51,969 bases of DNA, from contig NZ_CAAFUQ010000027.1 in the NCBI RefSeq assembly GCF_900766215.1, positions 1 to 51,969 on the forward strand, written 5' to 3'. This DNA comes from an uncultured Finegoldia sp. Its GTDB lineage: Bacteria; Bacillota; Clostridia; Tissierellales; Peptoniphilaceae. The first letter of the stretch is position 1, and the number at the start of each line of letters is the position of its first letter. The notes under the pieces were generated by a model. That model saw only the letters and a program-made list of their open reading frames with translations. It ran no database searches and was not told the origin of the DNA. A program made the translations under genes and the position numbers. Below, in pieces: positions 1 to 8,246 of this stretch.

Positions 1-26
1 AGGAAATTAAATGCAGCTTAGCTGCG

Positions 27-44
27 ATTTCCCCTAGGGGAAAT
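27..44. repeat. 18-bp perfect palindrome
   Basis: The sequence ATTTCCCCTAGGGGAAAT reads the same on both strands. A short second inverted repeat (GCAGC/GCTGC, 13-25) sits just before it. No open frame covers the region convincingly. It lies on the inner side of the IS3-like terminal sequence at 96-114, so it may belong to the same mobile-element remnant. Its function is unknown. Confidence 0.5.
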
Positions 45-52
45 ATGAGGAC

Positions 53-90
53 AAAAAAACCAGAGACAAATATTTCTAAATGTCTCTGGT
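53..90 (-). terminator. Rho-independent terminator, minus strand
   Basis: A 10-bp perfect stem (59-68 with 81-90) is followed, reading the minus strand, by a run of T residues (complement of 53-59). It would stop transcripts coming from the penicillin-binding protein gene. Because it lies just inside an IS3-like end, it could instead shield an element from outside transcription. A weaker AT-only hairpin (158-165 with 170-177) lies nearer the stop codon. Confidence 0.75.
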
Positions 91-95
91 ATAAA

Positions 96-114
96 GTCCA
101 ACTTTTTGGGGTCA
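96..114. mobile_element. IS3-family-like terminal inverted repeat (remnant or end)
   Basis: Read on the minus strand from 114, the sequence is TGACCCCAAAAAGTTGGAC. It starts with TG and strongly resembles the terminal repeats of many IS3/IS150-group elements, from memory of that family. The element would extend to the left, off the window, with its outer end at 114. No transposase frame is visible in bases 1-95, and the flanking duplication cannot be seen, so this is either the tip of an intact element or a relic. Confidence 0.5.
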
Positions 115-182
115 CCTTATTGGAAATATTTTCTAATCAGGTGGTTTTTTGAATAAAGATTATAAAGTTTTATAATCGAGTG

Positions 183-3128
183 TTAGTTATCATTATTGTC
201 CGATGAATTGTTATTGTTTCGCTTTCTATTGTTGCCATTTCTGTTATTTCTATTGTTTTCTTTTTCGTCGTCTTTCTTGTCGTTATCTTTATCGTCTTTG
301 TCCTCTTTATCGTCTTTGTTCTTGTCATACTTGTCTTCGTCATCTTTGTACTTAGGTTTAAAAATATTGAAGATTGTTCTGTCAGAATAACCAGGCATAC
401 TGTATTTCCAGTCTTTTGGAATTATATTGTTATGTTCTGATGGCTTGTAAGGAGGGTCTCTTTTTATGAAAACTCCCCATCCTAATTCCCATGGAGGAGT
501 TTTGTCCGTTGCTAATTTTCCATCTACAACGTCAATTCTCCTAGATTCATACAAATCGGAAACTTCAGTTGGTTCTGTGCCTGCTTTGTAGACTTCTTCT
601 TTTACAATTCCTCGAGGATCTCTCCAACTGTATTTGCTTGGAAGTTTATTTGCTAAAGTATCAACTTTAACTCTTACTATTCCATCTGGTTCTTCAAATT
701 TAATTGGAATTTTATCTTCTAAAGTATATCTATTTACTGCACTCCAAATTTGTACAACTTTTTTCTGGCTAATTTGAGTCATTTTTAATTGTTGATTGTC
801 AAAACCTAGCCATGTACTAATAGTATAATATGGACTCATTCCAACAAACCAAACATCTTGGTAGTCATTTGTAGTACCTGTTTTTCCACCAATATCAAAA
901 CCGTCTAACCTTGCATATTTGGAATAGTTGTAGTCAGTAGATGTTCTTAGTATGTCTCTCATAATGTATGCAATTTGAGGACTTACAACTTCGTTTTGCT
1001 TTTGTGGATTTTCTATGATCACTTTCCCCAAACTATCAGTAACTTTTGTAAATGAAATAGGCTCTCTGTATTGTCCACTGTTATTAATAGCATTATATGC
1101 TCCCGCCATTTCAACAGGAGTAAATCCTTTAGTTAATGAACCAAGTGCCATTGCTGATGTGTTTTCATCATTTTCAGAAGTATTTTCAGCGGCACTAATA
1201 TAGTTATCAGCTTTAGGATTTTTTGCATTAATTAATCCAAATTTTTCTAAATAACTTTTTGATTTTTCAATTCCAATATCTTCTAAAACTTTTACTGCAG
1301 TAACGTTAATTGAATTTTCTACAGCATATCTAAGAGAAACCAGCCCTTCATAACCTTTATACCAGTTTTGAGGCCACAATTCGTGTTTTTCGTTATAGTG
1401 TGGCAAATCATCTAATCCTGATGCAGCTGAGTATCCATTATCCAAAGCTGGAGTGTAAACACCTAATGGTTTCATACTTGAACCAACTTGTCTAGGAATA
1501 TCTGATGCTCTATTAGTTGTATCTTTATTATTAGAATATCTTCCACCAACCAAAGCTTTGATTTGTCCTGTTGATTTATCGACCACAACACTTGATGATT
1601 GTGGTTGTTTAATACCATCTTCATTTATTGTGTAAAAATCTTTCGTGAAAACCAAATTATTGTTTTCATCGTATTTTATTAAGTTAGGATTGTCTTTAAT
1701 GTATTGGCTTGAGATTGTAATATTACCATCACTATCAGTAGTCAAATTCTTGCTACCAATATTAATAGAAGAAATTTTGTGAGTAACCAAATTATTACTA
1801 TCGTTTACTGAGTAATAATCCTTCAAATCCAAATAGTTTCCATATTGTTTTACTTTGATTGATTTTGAATAATTAAAAGTGACAGAACCATCTGGGTTTT
1901 TAGTGTATTGTTCTGGTGAAATAAAGAACTCATCATTCTCGTTTATTATATTTTTCTTTCTGAAATATATAACTTCATTTAATACGTTTGTAATATTTCT
2001 AGAATCATCGCTAGACCATTTTAATAAATTTGCTGATGAACCATCTGCGATAATATCATCGACTTTTTTATCGTATAATTTTTCCAAATTACTTTGCATA
2101 TTCATATCAACACATGAATATATCTTTAGTCCACCATTGATTAGTTTGCTTTTAGCTTCTTGTTGTGAGTATCCTTTTTCGATAAGTTTTGCAATAACTT
2201 GTTCGTAGATAATATCTGAATAGTAGTTTGACAGGTTATTTACGTTTTTAATTCCTGGTTTTATATTAGCTGCGATGTTTTCTTGAAGAGCTTTGTCGTA
2301 TTCTTCTTTTGTGATTTTATTGTTATCTAGCATTTTTTTAAGAACGTAATCTCTTCTGTCGATAGTTTGTTGATTGTAGACAGCTTTGTATGTTTCACCA
2401 CTTAAAGTAACTTCTCCGACGATTTTTGACTGATCTTTTACTTGACCTGGTTCAATCGCCTTGTATAATGCTAAGTTAGTAGGACTCTTCACGATTCCTG
2501 CAAGGGTAGCGCATTCTGATAAAGTTAATTCATCTATGTTTTTTTTGAAGTAAATTTCGGCGGCAGCTTGAACTCCGTAAGCATTTTGTCCCAAGAAAAC
2601 AGTATTCATATATGTTTCCAATAATTTTTCTCTGCCTAAGTAGTTTGTCAATTCCATTGCCAAATAAGCTTCTTTGAATTTTCTATCAAATGACCTTTCA
2701 TTCGTTAAGTACAAATTACGAGCTAATTGTTGAGCTAATGTACTCGCTCCACGTTTCATAGAACCAGATTTTAAATTATCAAAAATAGCTGATGTGATAC
2801 CGATAGGATCCACACCGTTGTGTTTGTAAAATCTTTCATCTTCCACAGATGTGAAAGCATCCATCATGTATTTTGGTATCTTATCTAATTTAACAACCTC
2901 TCTATATTCAGTGGTTTTGATTTTCTCGATTAAATTTCCATCCTGATCCAAAATTTCTGATGTTTGATTCATCATATTATTGATTTCCTCTGGATTAACC
3001 TTTGGAGCTAATTGCATAGCTCGAACTCCAGCTACTCCGATTAATCCACCTATAAATGCAAATATACAAATCAAACATAATATTAAAATTTTTATGGATT
3101 TCAATATTATATTTTTATCTTTATTCAT
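183..3128 (-). CDS. Bifunctional class A penicillin-binding protein (PBP1a type)
   Basis: This 981-residue membrane-anchored enzyme polymerises lipid II and cross-links peptidoglycan outside the membrane. A short cytoplasmic N terminus and one membrane segment (about residues 7-35) precede a GT51 glycosyltransferase domain with the EDERFYKHNG motif (catalytic Glu about 96) and GASTLAQQLARNLYL. The transpeptidase domain carries SSMK (nucleophile Ser about 550), SIN (about 606) and KTGT (about 749). About 160 residues between the two domains form an extra region seen in some clostridial PBPs. The last 60 or so residues are low-complexity Lys/Asp/Asn. The ATG at 3128 is preferred over ATG codons 9 and 4 codons upstream because GGAGGAATTT lies directly before it. 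The gene is divergent from hflX. Confidence 0.95.
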   Translation of the reverse strand: MNKDKNIILKSIKILILCLICIFAFIGGLIGVAGVRAMQLAPKVNPEEINNMMNQTSEILDQDGNLIEKIKTTEYREVVKLDKIPKYMMDAFTSVEDERFYKHNGVDPIGITSAIFDNLKSGSMKRGASTLAQQLARNLYLTNERSFDRKFKEAYLAMELTNYLGREKLLETYMNTVFLGQNAYGVQAAAEIYFKKNIDELTLSECATLAGIVKSPTNLALYKAIEPGQVKDQSKIVGEVTLSGETYKAVYNQQTIDRRDYVLKKMLDNNKITKEEYDKALQENIAANIKPGIKNVNNLSNYYSDIIYEQVIAKLIEKGYSQQEAKSKLINGGLKIYSCVDMNMQSNLEKLYDKKVDDIIADGSSANLLKWSSDDSRNITNVLNEVIYFRKKNIINENDEFFISPEQYTKNPDGSVTFNYSKSIKVKQYGNYLDLKDYYSVNDSNNLVTHKISSINIGSKNLTTDSDGNITISSQYIKDNPNLIKYDENNNLVFTKDFYTINEDGIKQPQSSSVVVDKSTGQIKALVGGRYSNNKDTTNRASDIPRQVGSSMKPLGVYTPALDNGYSAASGLDDLPHYNEKHELWPQNWYKGYEGLVSLRYAVENSINVTAVKVLEDIGIEKSKSYLEKFGLINAKNPKADNYISAAENTSENDENTSAMALGSLTKGFTPVEMAGAYNAINNSGQYREPISFTKVTDSLGKVIIENPQKQNEVVSPQIAYIMRDILRTSTDYNYSKYARLDGFDIGGKTGTTNDYQDVWFVGMSPYYTISTWLGFDNQQLKMTQISQKKVVQIWSAVNRYTLEDKIPIKFEEPDGIVRVKVDTLANKLPSKYSWRDPRGIVKEEVYKAGTEPTEVSDLYESRRIDVVDGKLATDKTPPWELGWGVFIKRDPPYKPSEHNNIIPKDWKYSMPGYSDRTIFNIFKPKYKDDEDKYDKNKDDKEDKDDKDNDKKDDEKENNRNNRNGNNRKRNNNNSSDNNDN

Positions 3129-3156
3129 AAATTCCTCCATAAAATGTATATACACT

Positions 3157-3165
3157 ATTATACCA
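3157..3165 (-). promoter_or_regulatory. Extended -10 promoter for the penicillin-binding protein
   Basis: On the minus strand the sequence TGGTATAAT is an extended -10 element with a perfect TATAAT hexamer, about 30 bases before the start codon. The matching -35 position is weak (TATATT), as is usual for extended -10 promoters. Confidence 0.55.
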
Positions 3166-3207
3166 CAAAGTGCAGATGCAATATATATTCTTGAATTTCG
3201 TTGTGCA

Positions 3208-3236
3208 TTTTATTTAAAGTTAAGTTATTATATAAT
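3208..3236 (+). promoter_or_regulatory. Possible promoter for hflX
   Basis: A perfect TATAAT (3231-3236) lies 18 bases before the hflX start codon. The -35 region at 17-bp spacing (TTTTAT) is poor, so only the -10 is persuasive. Confidence 0.4.
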
Positions 3237-3254
3237 ATGAATAAAGGAGCAACA

Positions 3255-4511
3255 ATGAAAGAAAAAACAATTTTAGTTTACTTTGAATTTAAAAACAATA
3301 AAATAAACGATGAAGATATAAAGGAAATGGAAAGTTTAATCGAATCTTCTGGTGGCGAAGTGTGTGCTGTATCTGAAGTTCGAAAAAACTTCATCGATTC
3401 AAAATATTATATAGGAAAAGGAAAATGTCAGGAAATCAAAGATGCTGCAGAAAAACTGGGAGCAACCACTTTGATTTTCAATGTTGAATTATCCGGTTCA
3501 AATATAAAAAACTTGGAAGATATAACGGGGCTTAAAATTGTCGACAAAACTAATCTCATACTGGATATATTTGCCAGTCGAGCTAAAACAAAACAAAGTG
3601 TGCTACAAGTTGAACTTGCAGAATACAAATACAGACTTCCAAGATTAATTGGATTCAGAGATCACTTATCCAGAACTGGTGGTGGGATTGGAACTAGGGG
3701 TCCTGGGGAAACAAAACTTGAAGTAGATAGAAGAACTATCCAAAAGAAAATTGACAATATAAAACGAGAATTAAAAAGTATTGATAAAAGTCAAGAAAAC
3801 ATGAGAAAACAAAGACTAAAATCAGATATAAAAATGGTGAGTATGGTTGGATACACAAATGCTGGTAAGTCTACTTTGTCCAACAAATTGGTGAATTTCT
3901 ATAAAGATAAGTACACGGAAGAGTTTGAAACAGAGGATTTACTATTTAAAACACTGGACACTACTTTGAGAAAATGTACATTACCAAATAAAAAACAATG
4001 CCTTGTAATAGATACCGTTGGATTTATTAAAGATATTCCAACAGATTTAATCGAAGCATTTAAGTCAACGTTGTTGGATTTGAAACATTCTGACTTGATT
4101 TTATTTATATTAGATTCTTCAAGTTCTGATTTGGATAATCAAATCACTACAACGATGGATATATTAAAAGAATTAAAAGTATTGGACAAACCAATGGTTA
4201 CGGTATTTAATAAATCTGATAAAAATCCTAACGTGATTTTCCCGTATAATTTGGAAAATAAAGTTAAGATATCAGCTTTTAACGATGAAGACATAGAAAT
4301 GTTATTGTACAAAATTCAAGAAGAATTATATGGCATTTACAAATGTGTTAAAATGAGATTTGACTACGATCATCAGGACGTTCTGAACACAATTTTACAA
4401 AATTTTAAATGTGAAGATGTGTCATACAACAATGAAGATGTACGTCTTAAGGTTGAGATTTCTGAATCAGAGATAGAAAAATACGAGGAATTTATATATG
4501 AAAAATTATAG
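3255..4511 (+). CDS. hflX: GTPase HflX
   Basis: This 418-residue ribosome-associated GTPase splits or rescues stalled 70S ribosomes in characterised species. The N-terminal HflX domain precedes the family signature GGGIGTRGPGETKLEVDRR, a coiled linker, and a G domain with GYTNAGKST (G1), DTVGF (G3) and NKSD (G4). The C-terminal region is short. The ATG at 3255 is chosen over two upstream in-frame ATGs because AAAGGAG sits six bases before it, whereas the earlier ATGs lie in or near the promoter. The last 14 bases overlap the next gene, so the two are probably translated from one transcript. Confidence 0.95.
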   Translation: MKEKTILVYFEFKNNKINDEDIKEMESLIESSGGEVCAVSEVRKNFIDSKYYIGKGKCQEIKDAAEKLGATTLIFNVELSGSNIKNLEDITGLKIVDKTNLILDIFASRAKTKQSVLQVELAEYKYRLPRLIGFRDHLSRTGGGIGTRGPGETKLEVDRRTIQKKIDNIKRELKSIDKSQENMRKQRLKSDIKMVSMVGYTNAGKSTLSNKLVNFYKDKYTEEFETEDLLFKTLDTTLRKCTLPNKKQCLVIDTVGFIKDIPTDLIEAFKSTLLDLKHSDLILFILDSSSSDLDNQITTTMDILKELKVLDKPMVTVFNKSDKNPNVIFPYNLENKVKISAFNDEDIEMLLYKIQEELYGIYKCVKMRFDYDHQDVLNTILQNFKCEDVSYNNEDVRLKVEISESEIEKYEEFIYEKL

Positions 4512-5142
4512 AAGTATTCACAAAAGCGTACCTTTTTCTTTTGTAATCAACAAATCAGAATTTATCGGAAATTGTAAGTTTGTGGAATCAGAAGAAGAAG
4601 CTTTGGATTTTGTGGATAGTATAAAAACAAAATATCATGATGCAACTCATAATTGCTCTGCATATATCATTGGAGAGGACAAATTAATTCAGAGATTTGA
4701 CGATGATGGTGAGCCTTCCCAAACAGCAGGTATTCCAATCCTTGAAGTAATTAAAAAAGAAGATTTGACTAATGTTTGTGTGGTTGTTACAAGATACTAC
4801 GGCGGAATTAAACTTGGAGCTGGTGGTCTTATAAGAGCATACACAAAAGCTTCTAGTGAGTGTTTGAATGAGTCGGTTATTGTAGATAAGAAAATATTTA
4901 GAAATTTTCAGATAGAATTTGACTACACCAATGTTGGAAGTATTGAAAATTTTTTGGTGAATAATGATATTTACGTAGCTGACAAGCAATATTCAGACAA
5001 AGTTGTTTTTGATATTTTATTAGATGAAGATAAATACGAAGAAATAGAAAATAAGTTAATTGATTTAACAAGCAATAAACTAAAGTTTACAATGATTGAA
5101 TTTACTTACCAATCATCTTTAAATGGTAAGTTAATATTTTAA
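4498..5142 (+). CDS. YigZ/IMPACT-family protein (UPF0029)
   Basis: This 214-residue protein belongs to the YigZ/IMPACT family, whose eukaryotic member regulates GCN2. The bacterial role is unsettled. The N-terminal domain has the conserved SEFIGNCKFVESEEEAL start, the HNCSAYIIG stretch, the DDGEPSQTAGIPIL signature and VVVTRYYGGIKLGAGGL. A C-terminal ferredoxin-like domain of about 70 residues follows. GAGGAA seven bases before the ATG serves as ribosome binding site, inside the end of hflX. Length is typical for the family. There is no terminator between this gene and nadE. Confidence 0.9.
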   Translation: MKNYRSIHKSVPFSFVINKSEFIGNCKFVESEEEALDFVDSIKTKYHDATHNCSAYIIGEDKLIQRFDDDGEPSQTAGIPILEVIKKEDLTNVCVVVTRYYGGIKLGAGGLIRAYTKASSECLNESVIVDKKIFRNFQIEFDYTNVGSIENFLVNNDIYVADKQYSDKVVFDILLDEDKYEEIENKLIDLTSNKLKFTMIEFTYQSSLNGKLIF

Positions 5143-5165
5143 AATGATGTAAATTGTGATAAAAT
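5137..5165 (+). promoter_or_regulatory. Possible extended -10 promoter before nadE
   Basis: TGATAAAAT forms an extended -10 (hexamer 5160-5165) upstream of nadE. The -35 position is weak. Transcription may simply read through from hflX. Confidence 0.3.
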
Positions 5166-5181
5166 TTGAAGGTGGATTAAA

Positions 5182-5907
5182 ATGAATTACGCAAAATTAT
5201 GTGAAGATATAACAAAATGGATAAAAGAAGAAGTCGAATCAGCTAATTTAAAAGGAGCGGTTTTTGGAATTAGCGGTGGAATCGACAGCGCTGTATTAGC
5301 GTGTTTTTGCAAAAAAGCTTTTGGAGATAACGCCCTAGGTTTGATTATGCCGATAAAAAGCAATCCAAAAGATGAAGAAGATGCTAGAATATTAGCAGAA
5401 GCGATTGATTTGAATTGTAAAAAAGTCGATTTGAATGATGGTTTTGATGCATTGATACAAACTTTTGAAAAAACTTCTGTAGAAATGGCAGTATCAAATA
5501 TTAAGCCAAGACTTAGAATGTTGACGTTGTACTATTATGCACAAAATAATGGATATATGGTATTATCTGGATCAAATCGTTCCGAATTTATGACTGGATA
5601 TTTTACAAAATACGGCGACAGTGGAGCTGATCTTATGCCACTTTTGAATTTATACAAAACAGAAATTTTTGAGATGGCAAAAGTTTTGGGCGTTCCAGAT
5701 GTAATTATTAATAAAAAACCTAGCGCTGGTTTGTGGGAAGGTCAAACAGATGAAGATGAGTTTGGATTTACTTACGAAGAGCTAGATAATTATTTGATGA
5801 ATAATTCTGAAACTAAGTCTAAAAATTTGATTGATAAAAAAATTAAACAAAGCGAACATAAAAGAAAATTTGCGAAATCATTTGAGTTCGATAGAAATAA
5901 ATATTAA
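5182..5907 (+). CDS. nadE: NH3-dependent NAD synthetase
   Basis: This 241-residue enzyme amidates deamido-NAD to NAD with ATP and ammonia, the last step of NAD synthesis. It is the short ammonia-dependent form without a glutaminase domain. The adenine-nucleotide alpha hydrolase P-loop SGGIDSAVLA is at about residues 31-40. The substrate-binding segment GSNRSEFMTGYFTKYGD and the KPSAGLWEGQTDEDEFG stretch are typical of NadE. GGTGGA before the ATG acts as ribosome binding site. It is followed after 12 bases by yebC on the same strand. Confidence 0.95.
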   Translation: MNYAKLCEDITKWIKEEVESANLKGAVFGISGGIDSAVLACFCKKAFGDNALGLIMPIKSNPKDEEDARILAEAIDLNCKKVDLNDGFDALIQTFEKTSVEMAVSNIKPRLRMLTLYYYAQNNGYMVLSGSNRSEFMTGYFTKYGDSGADLMPLLNLYKTEIFEMAKVLGVPDVIINKKPSAGLWEGQTDEDEFGFTYEELDNYLMNNSETKSKNLIDKKIKQSEHKRKFAKSFEFDRNKY

Positions 5908-5919
5908 GGATGTGATTTT

Positions 5920-6645
5920 ATGTCAGGACATAATAAATGGAGCAAAATAAAAAACAAAAAGGGTAGTGAAGATGCTAGAAGAGGTAAAGTGTTCACAAAA
6001 ATGGCAAGAGCGATAACTGTTGCTGTTAGAGAAGGTGGAGCTGATCCTGAATACAATCCTAGCTTAAAATCTGTTATAGAAAAAGCTCGTGCTGAAAATA
6101 TGCCTAACGATAACATAGACAGAGCAATTAAAAAAGCGAGTGGCGACGGAGATTCTGCAAACTACGAAAACATAGTATACGAAGGATATGGTCCAGAAGG
6201 AGTTGCAGTTATAGTTGAATGTTTGACAGACAATAGAAATAGAACTGCTTCAGATGTAAGACATTATTTTGATAAATTTGGGGGAAATCTTGGACAAAAT
6301 GGTTCTGTATCATTTATGTTCCAAAGAAAAGGTATATTATTAATTGACGCAGAATCTTTGGATGAAGAAGAAGTAATGATGGACAGTTTAGATGCTGGAG
6401 CAGAAGATTTTGAAGCTGATGATGGAATTTTTGTAATCAACACAGCAATGGAAGATTTTGCACAAGTAAGAGATACTTTGTTAGATAAGGGATATAAATT
6501 CGTAAAATCTGATTTGGTTTATGAACCATCAAATTACGTTAAAATTAACGACGAATCAAATGTAGATAAAATGGAAAAATTAATCGATAATCTGGAAGAT
6601 AGTGATGACGTTCAACAAGTAAGTCATAACTGGGATAACGAATAA
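5920..6645 (+). CDS. YebC/TACO1-family protein
   Basis: This 241-residue protein starts with the family hallmark MSGHNKWSKIKNKKG. Members are described as DNA-binding regulators (PmpR) or as translation factors that relieve stalling at proline stretches. Sequence alone does not decide between these roles. The motifs AREGGADPEYNP-like and NRNRTASDVRHYF are present, and an acidic stretch marks the C-terminal domains. AAGGATG lies eight bases before the ATG. The next gene, lgt, begins two bases after the stop codon. Confidence 0.93.
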   Translation: MSGHNKWSKIKNKKGSEDARRGKVFTKMARAITVAVREGGADPEYNPSLKSVIEKARAENMPNDNIDRAIKKASGDGDSANYENIVYEGYGPEGVAVIVECLTDNRNRTASDVRHYFDKFGGNLGQNGSVSFMFQRKGILLIDAESLDEEEVMMDSLDAGAEDFEADDGIFVINTAMEDFAQVRDTLLDKGYKFVKSDLVYEPSNYVKINDESNVDKMEKLIDNLEDSDDVQQVSHNWDNE

Positions 6646-6647
6646 AA

Positions 6648-7394
6648 ATGGACAGGGTAGCTTTTTCTATTTTGGGAATAGATATAATGTGGTATGGAAT
6701 ATTGATTACTTTAGGGGTAATTTTGGGCTATGTAGTAGCTGTAAAGTTAGCCAAATTAGAAAATATTTCAGAAAATACCATATTGGACATTTTAGTTTGG
6801 GCACTTCCTCTTGCAATTGTAGGAGCGAGGGTATATTATGTGATATTCGAATGGGATTATTATTCCAAAAATTTAGGAGAAATCATCGATATTCGCGGTG
6901 GTGGATTAGCGATTTATGGAGGAATAATTGCCGCAGTTATTACTTGTTACGTTATTTGTAAAAAGAAAAATCTTAAATTTATGAAGTTGCTGGATATTTT
7001 TATGCCTGCGATTGCATTGGGACAAGCAATTGGTAGATGGGGTAATTTTATTAACAAAGAAGCCTATGGTACTCCAACTAATCTTCCTTGGGCAATTACA
7101 ATAGATGGTGTAAAAGTTCATCCTACATTCTTATATGAATCACTGGGAGATTTTATAATATTTTTATTATTGGTGTATATATTTAAAAACAAGAAAAAAT
7201 TCGATGGACAAATAACAAGTTTGTACATGATTTTATACGGAATATTGAGGTTTTTTGTAGAAGGACTCAGAACTGATAGCTTGTACATTGGAGCATTAAG
7301 AGTGAGTCAATTAGTGAGTATTGCAATTGTAATTGCAGGAATAATTTTACAAATTAAATACAAAAAGCAAATTACTAAGTCAGATGAAAAGTAA
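6648..7394 (+). CDS. lgt: Prolipoprotein diacylglyceryl transferase
   Basis: This 248-residue integral membrane enzyme moves diacylglycerol from phosphatidylglycerol to the lipobox cysteine of prelipoproteins. About seven membrane segments are visible. The Lgt signature region GQAIGRWGNFINKEAYG is at about residues 124-140, and HPTFLYES, which contains the conserved His/Tyr region, follows. The start is two bases after the yebC stop with only a weak ribosome binding site, which suggests translational coupling. A terminator hairpin is built partly from its last codons. Confidence 0.95.
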   Translation: MDRVAFSILGIDIMWYGILITLGVILGYVVAVKLAKLENISENTILDILVWALPLAIVGARVYYVIFEWDYYSKNLGEIIDIRGGGLAIYGGIIAAVITCYVICKKKNLKFMKLLDIFMPAIALGQAIGRWGNFINKEAYGTPTNLPWAITIDGVKVHPTFLYESLGDFIIFLLLVYIFKNKKKFDGQITSLYMILYGILRFFVEGLRTDSLYIGALRVSQLVSIAIVIAGIILQIKYKKQITKSDEK

Positions 7395-7409
7395 CTCATC
7401 TGGCTTTTT
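7378..7409 (+). terminator. Rho-independent terminator overlapping the lgt stop
   Basis: A 10-bp stem with one G-T pair (7378-7387 with 7396-7405) is followed by T residues to 7409. The lgt stop codon lies in the loop. It ends the hflX-to-lgt unit, or attenuates read-through into the SRAP gene. Confidence 0.75.
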
Positions 7410-7433
7410 ACAAATATAAAAGAGGTGATATAT

Positions 7434-8018
7434 TTGTGTTCTAGATTTGAACTGAATATAAGTAAACTTGATTTATTGAAAAGATACAATAAAAAACAAA
7501 TCACAAAATTTAATCCAAAAACAGAAGTATTTCCTGGTCAACAAATATTAATTTTGTGTGACGAATTTGATTATATGAGGTGGGGAATAGATGTTGATTT
7601 TATGAAAAAATCTATAATAAATTCTAGAATTGAAAAGATTTATACTTCAAAGTTTTTCAAGGAAGATTTCGAATGCAGAAGATGCTTGATTCCTGCAACT
7701 GCTTTTTTTGAGTGGAATCAGAAAAACAAAGATAAGTATAGATTAACTGTTGCGAATCAACAAATATTTTCTATCGCAGGTATTTTCAGAGAATACAAAA
7801 GTCAAGAAACAAGTATAAGACATGTGAGTATGCTTACCACAGAAGCAAAAGGATTAATAGCTGAAATTCATACTAGAATGCCAATTATATTGCCGAAATC
7901 TTTTGAACAAACATATTTGCACGGAGAAAATTCAAAAGAAATTCACGAGTTTTTGTTGGATAATTTTATTAACTTAGATATGGAAAATTTATCAGACAGT
8001 CAATTAACATTTCTATAA
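7434..8018 (+). CDS. SRAP-domain protein (HMCES/YedK family), TTG start
   Basis: This 194-residue protein belongs to the SOS-response-associated peptidase family, which shields abasic sites in single-stranded DNA by forming a covalent thiazolidine link through Cys2. The TTG start at 7434 places Cys at position 2 (reading M-C-S-R-F) and has AGGTG six bases upstream. An in-frame GTG three codons earlier would leave the cysteine internal. Other expected active-site residues are visible: Asn27 in the FNPKTEVFPGQ stretch, Glu93 in FFEW, and His146 in HTRMP. Length is at the short end for the family. It sits alone between a terminator and the glyQS promoter. Confidence 0.9.
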   Translation: MCSRFELNISKLDLLKRYNKKQITKFNPKTEVFPGQQILILCDEFDYMRWGIDVDFMKKSIINSRIEKIYTSKFFKEDFECRRCLIPATAFFEWNQKNKDKYRLTVANQQIFSIAGIFREYKSQETSIRHVSMLTTEAKGLIAEIHTRMPIILPKSFEQTYLHGENSKEIHEFLLDNFINLDMENLSDSQLTFL

Positions 8019-8032
8019 ATTTATGATATACT
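8004..8032 (+). promoter_or_regulatory. Promoter of the glyQS T-box leader
   Basis: TTAACA (8004-8009) and TATACT (8027-8032) are spaced by 17 bp, with an extended TGA before the -10. The -35 lies inside the last codons of the SRAP gene. Confidence 0.75.
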
Positions 8033-8037
8033 TTATA

Positions 8038-8223
8038 TGAATATTGAAAAGCGAAGAAAGATAAATAATATAACAATTACAGAGAGTTAATGTGTGGTGA
8101 GAATTAACAAGTTATAACGGCAGTCTGGAGCTAATAATTCTAAGAGTGATGTTTTATCATAATTAGGGTGGAACCGCGGAAATTACATTTCGTCCCTGAA
8201 GTTTTACTTCGGGGATTTTTTAT
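8038..8223 (+). promoter_or_regulatory. T-box riboswitch, glycine specific
   Basis: The leader has the AGAGAG motif of stem I, nested stems (TATAAC/GTTATA, GTTAAT/ATTAAC), and the T-box AGGGTGGAACCGCGG at 8165-8179. A terminator stem (8194-8202 with 8206-8214) and T-run follow. The likely specifier codon is GGC (Gly) at 8119-8121, in the bulge after the GTTATA arm. The antiterminator bulge TGGA pairs with a tRNA ending UCCA, as expected for tRNA-Gly. Uncharged tRNA-Gly should therefore favour read-through into glyQS. Confidence 0.93.
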
Positions 8224-8246
8224 TATTCAAAAAAATGGAGGGTTTT

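Noticed and set aside
196..390. Plus-strand open frame rich in Leu, Phe and Ser
   Set aside because: It is the antisense of the Lys/Asp-rich tail of the penicillin-binding protein and has no ribosome binding site.
1879..2208. 109-residue plus-strand open frame
   Set aside because: It lies wholly inside the penicillin-binding protein gene on the other strand, with no family similarity or start signal.
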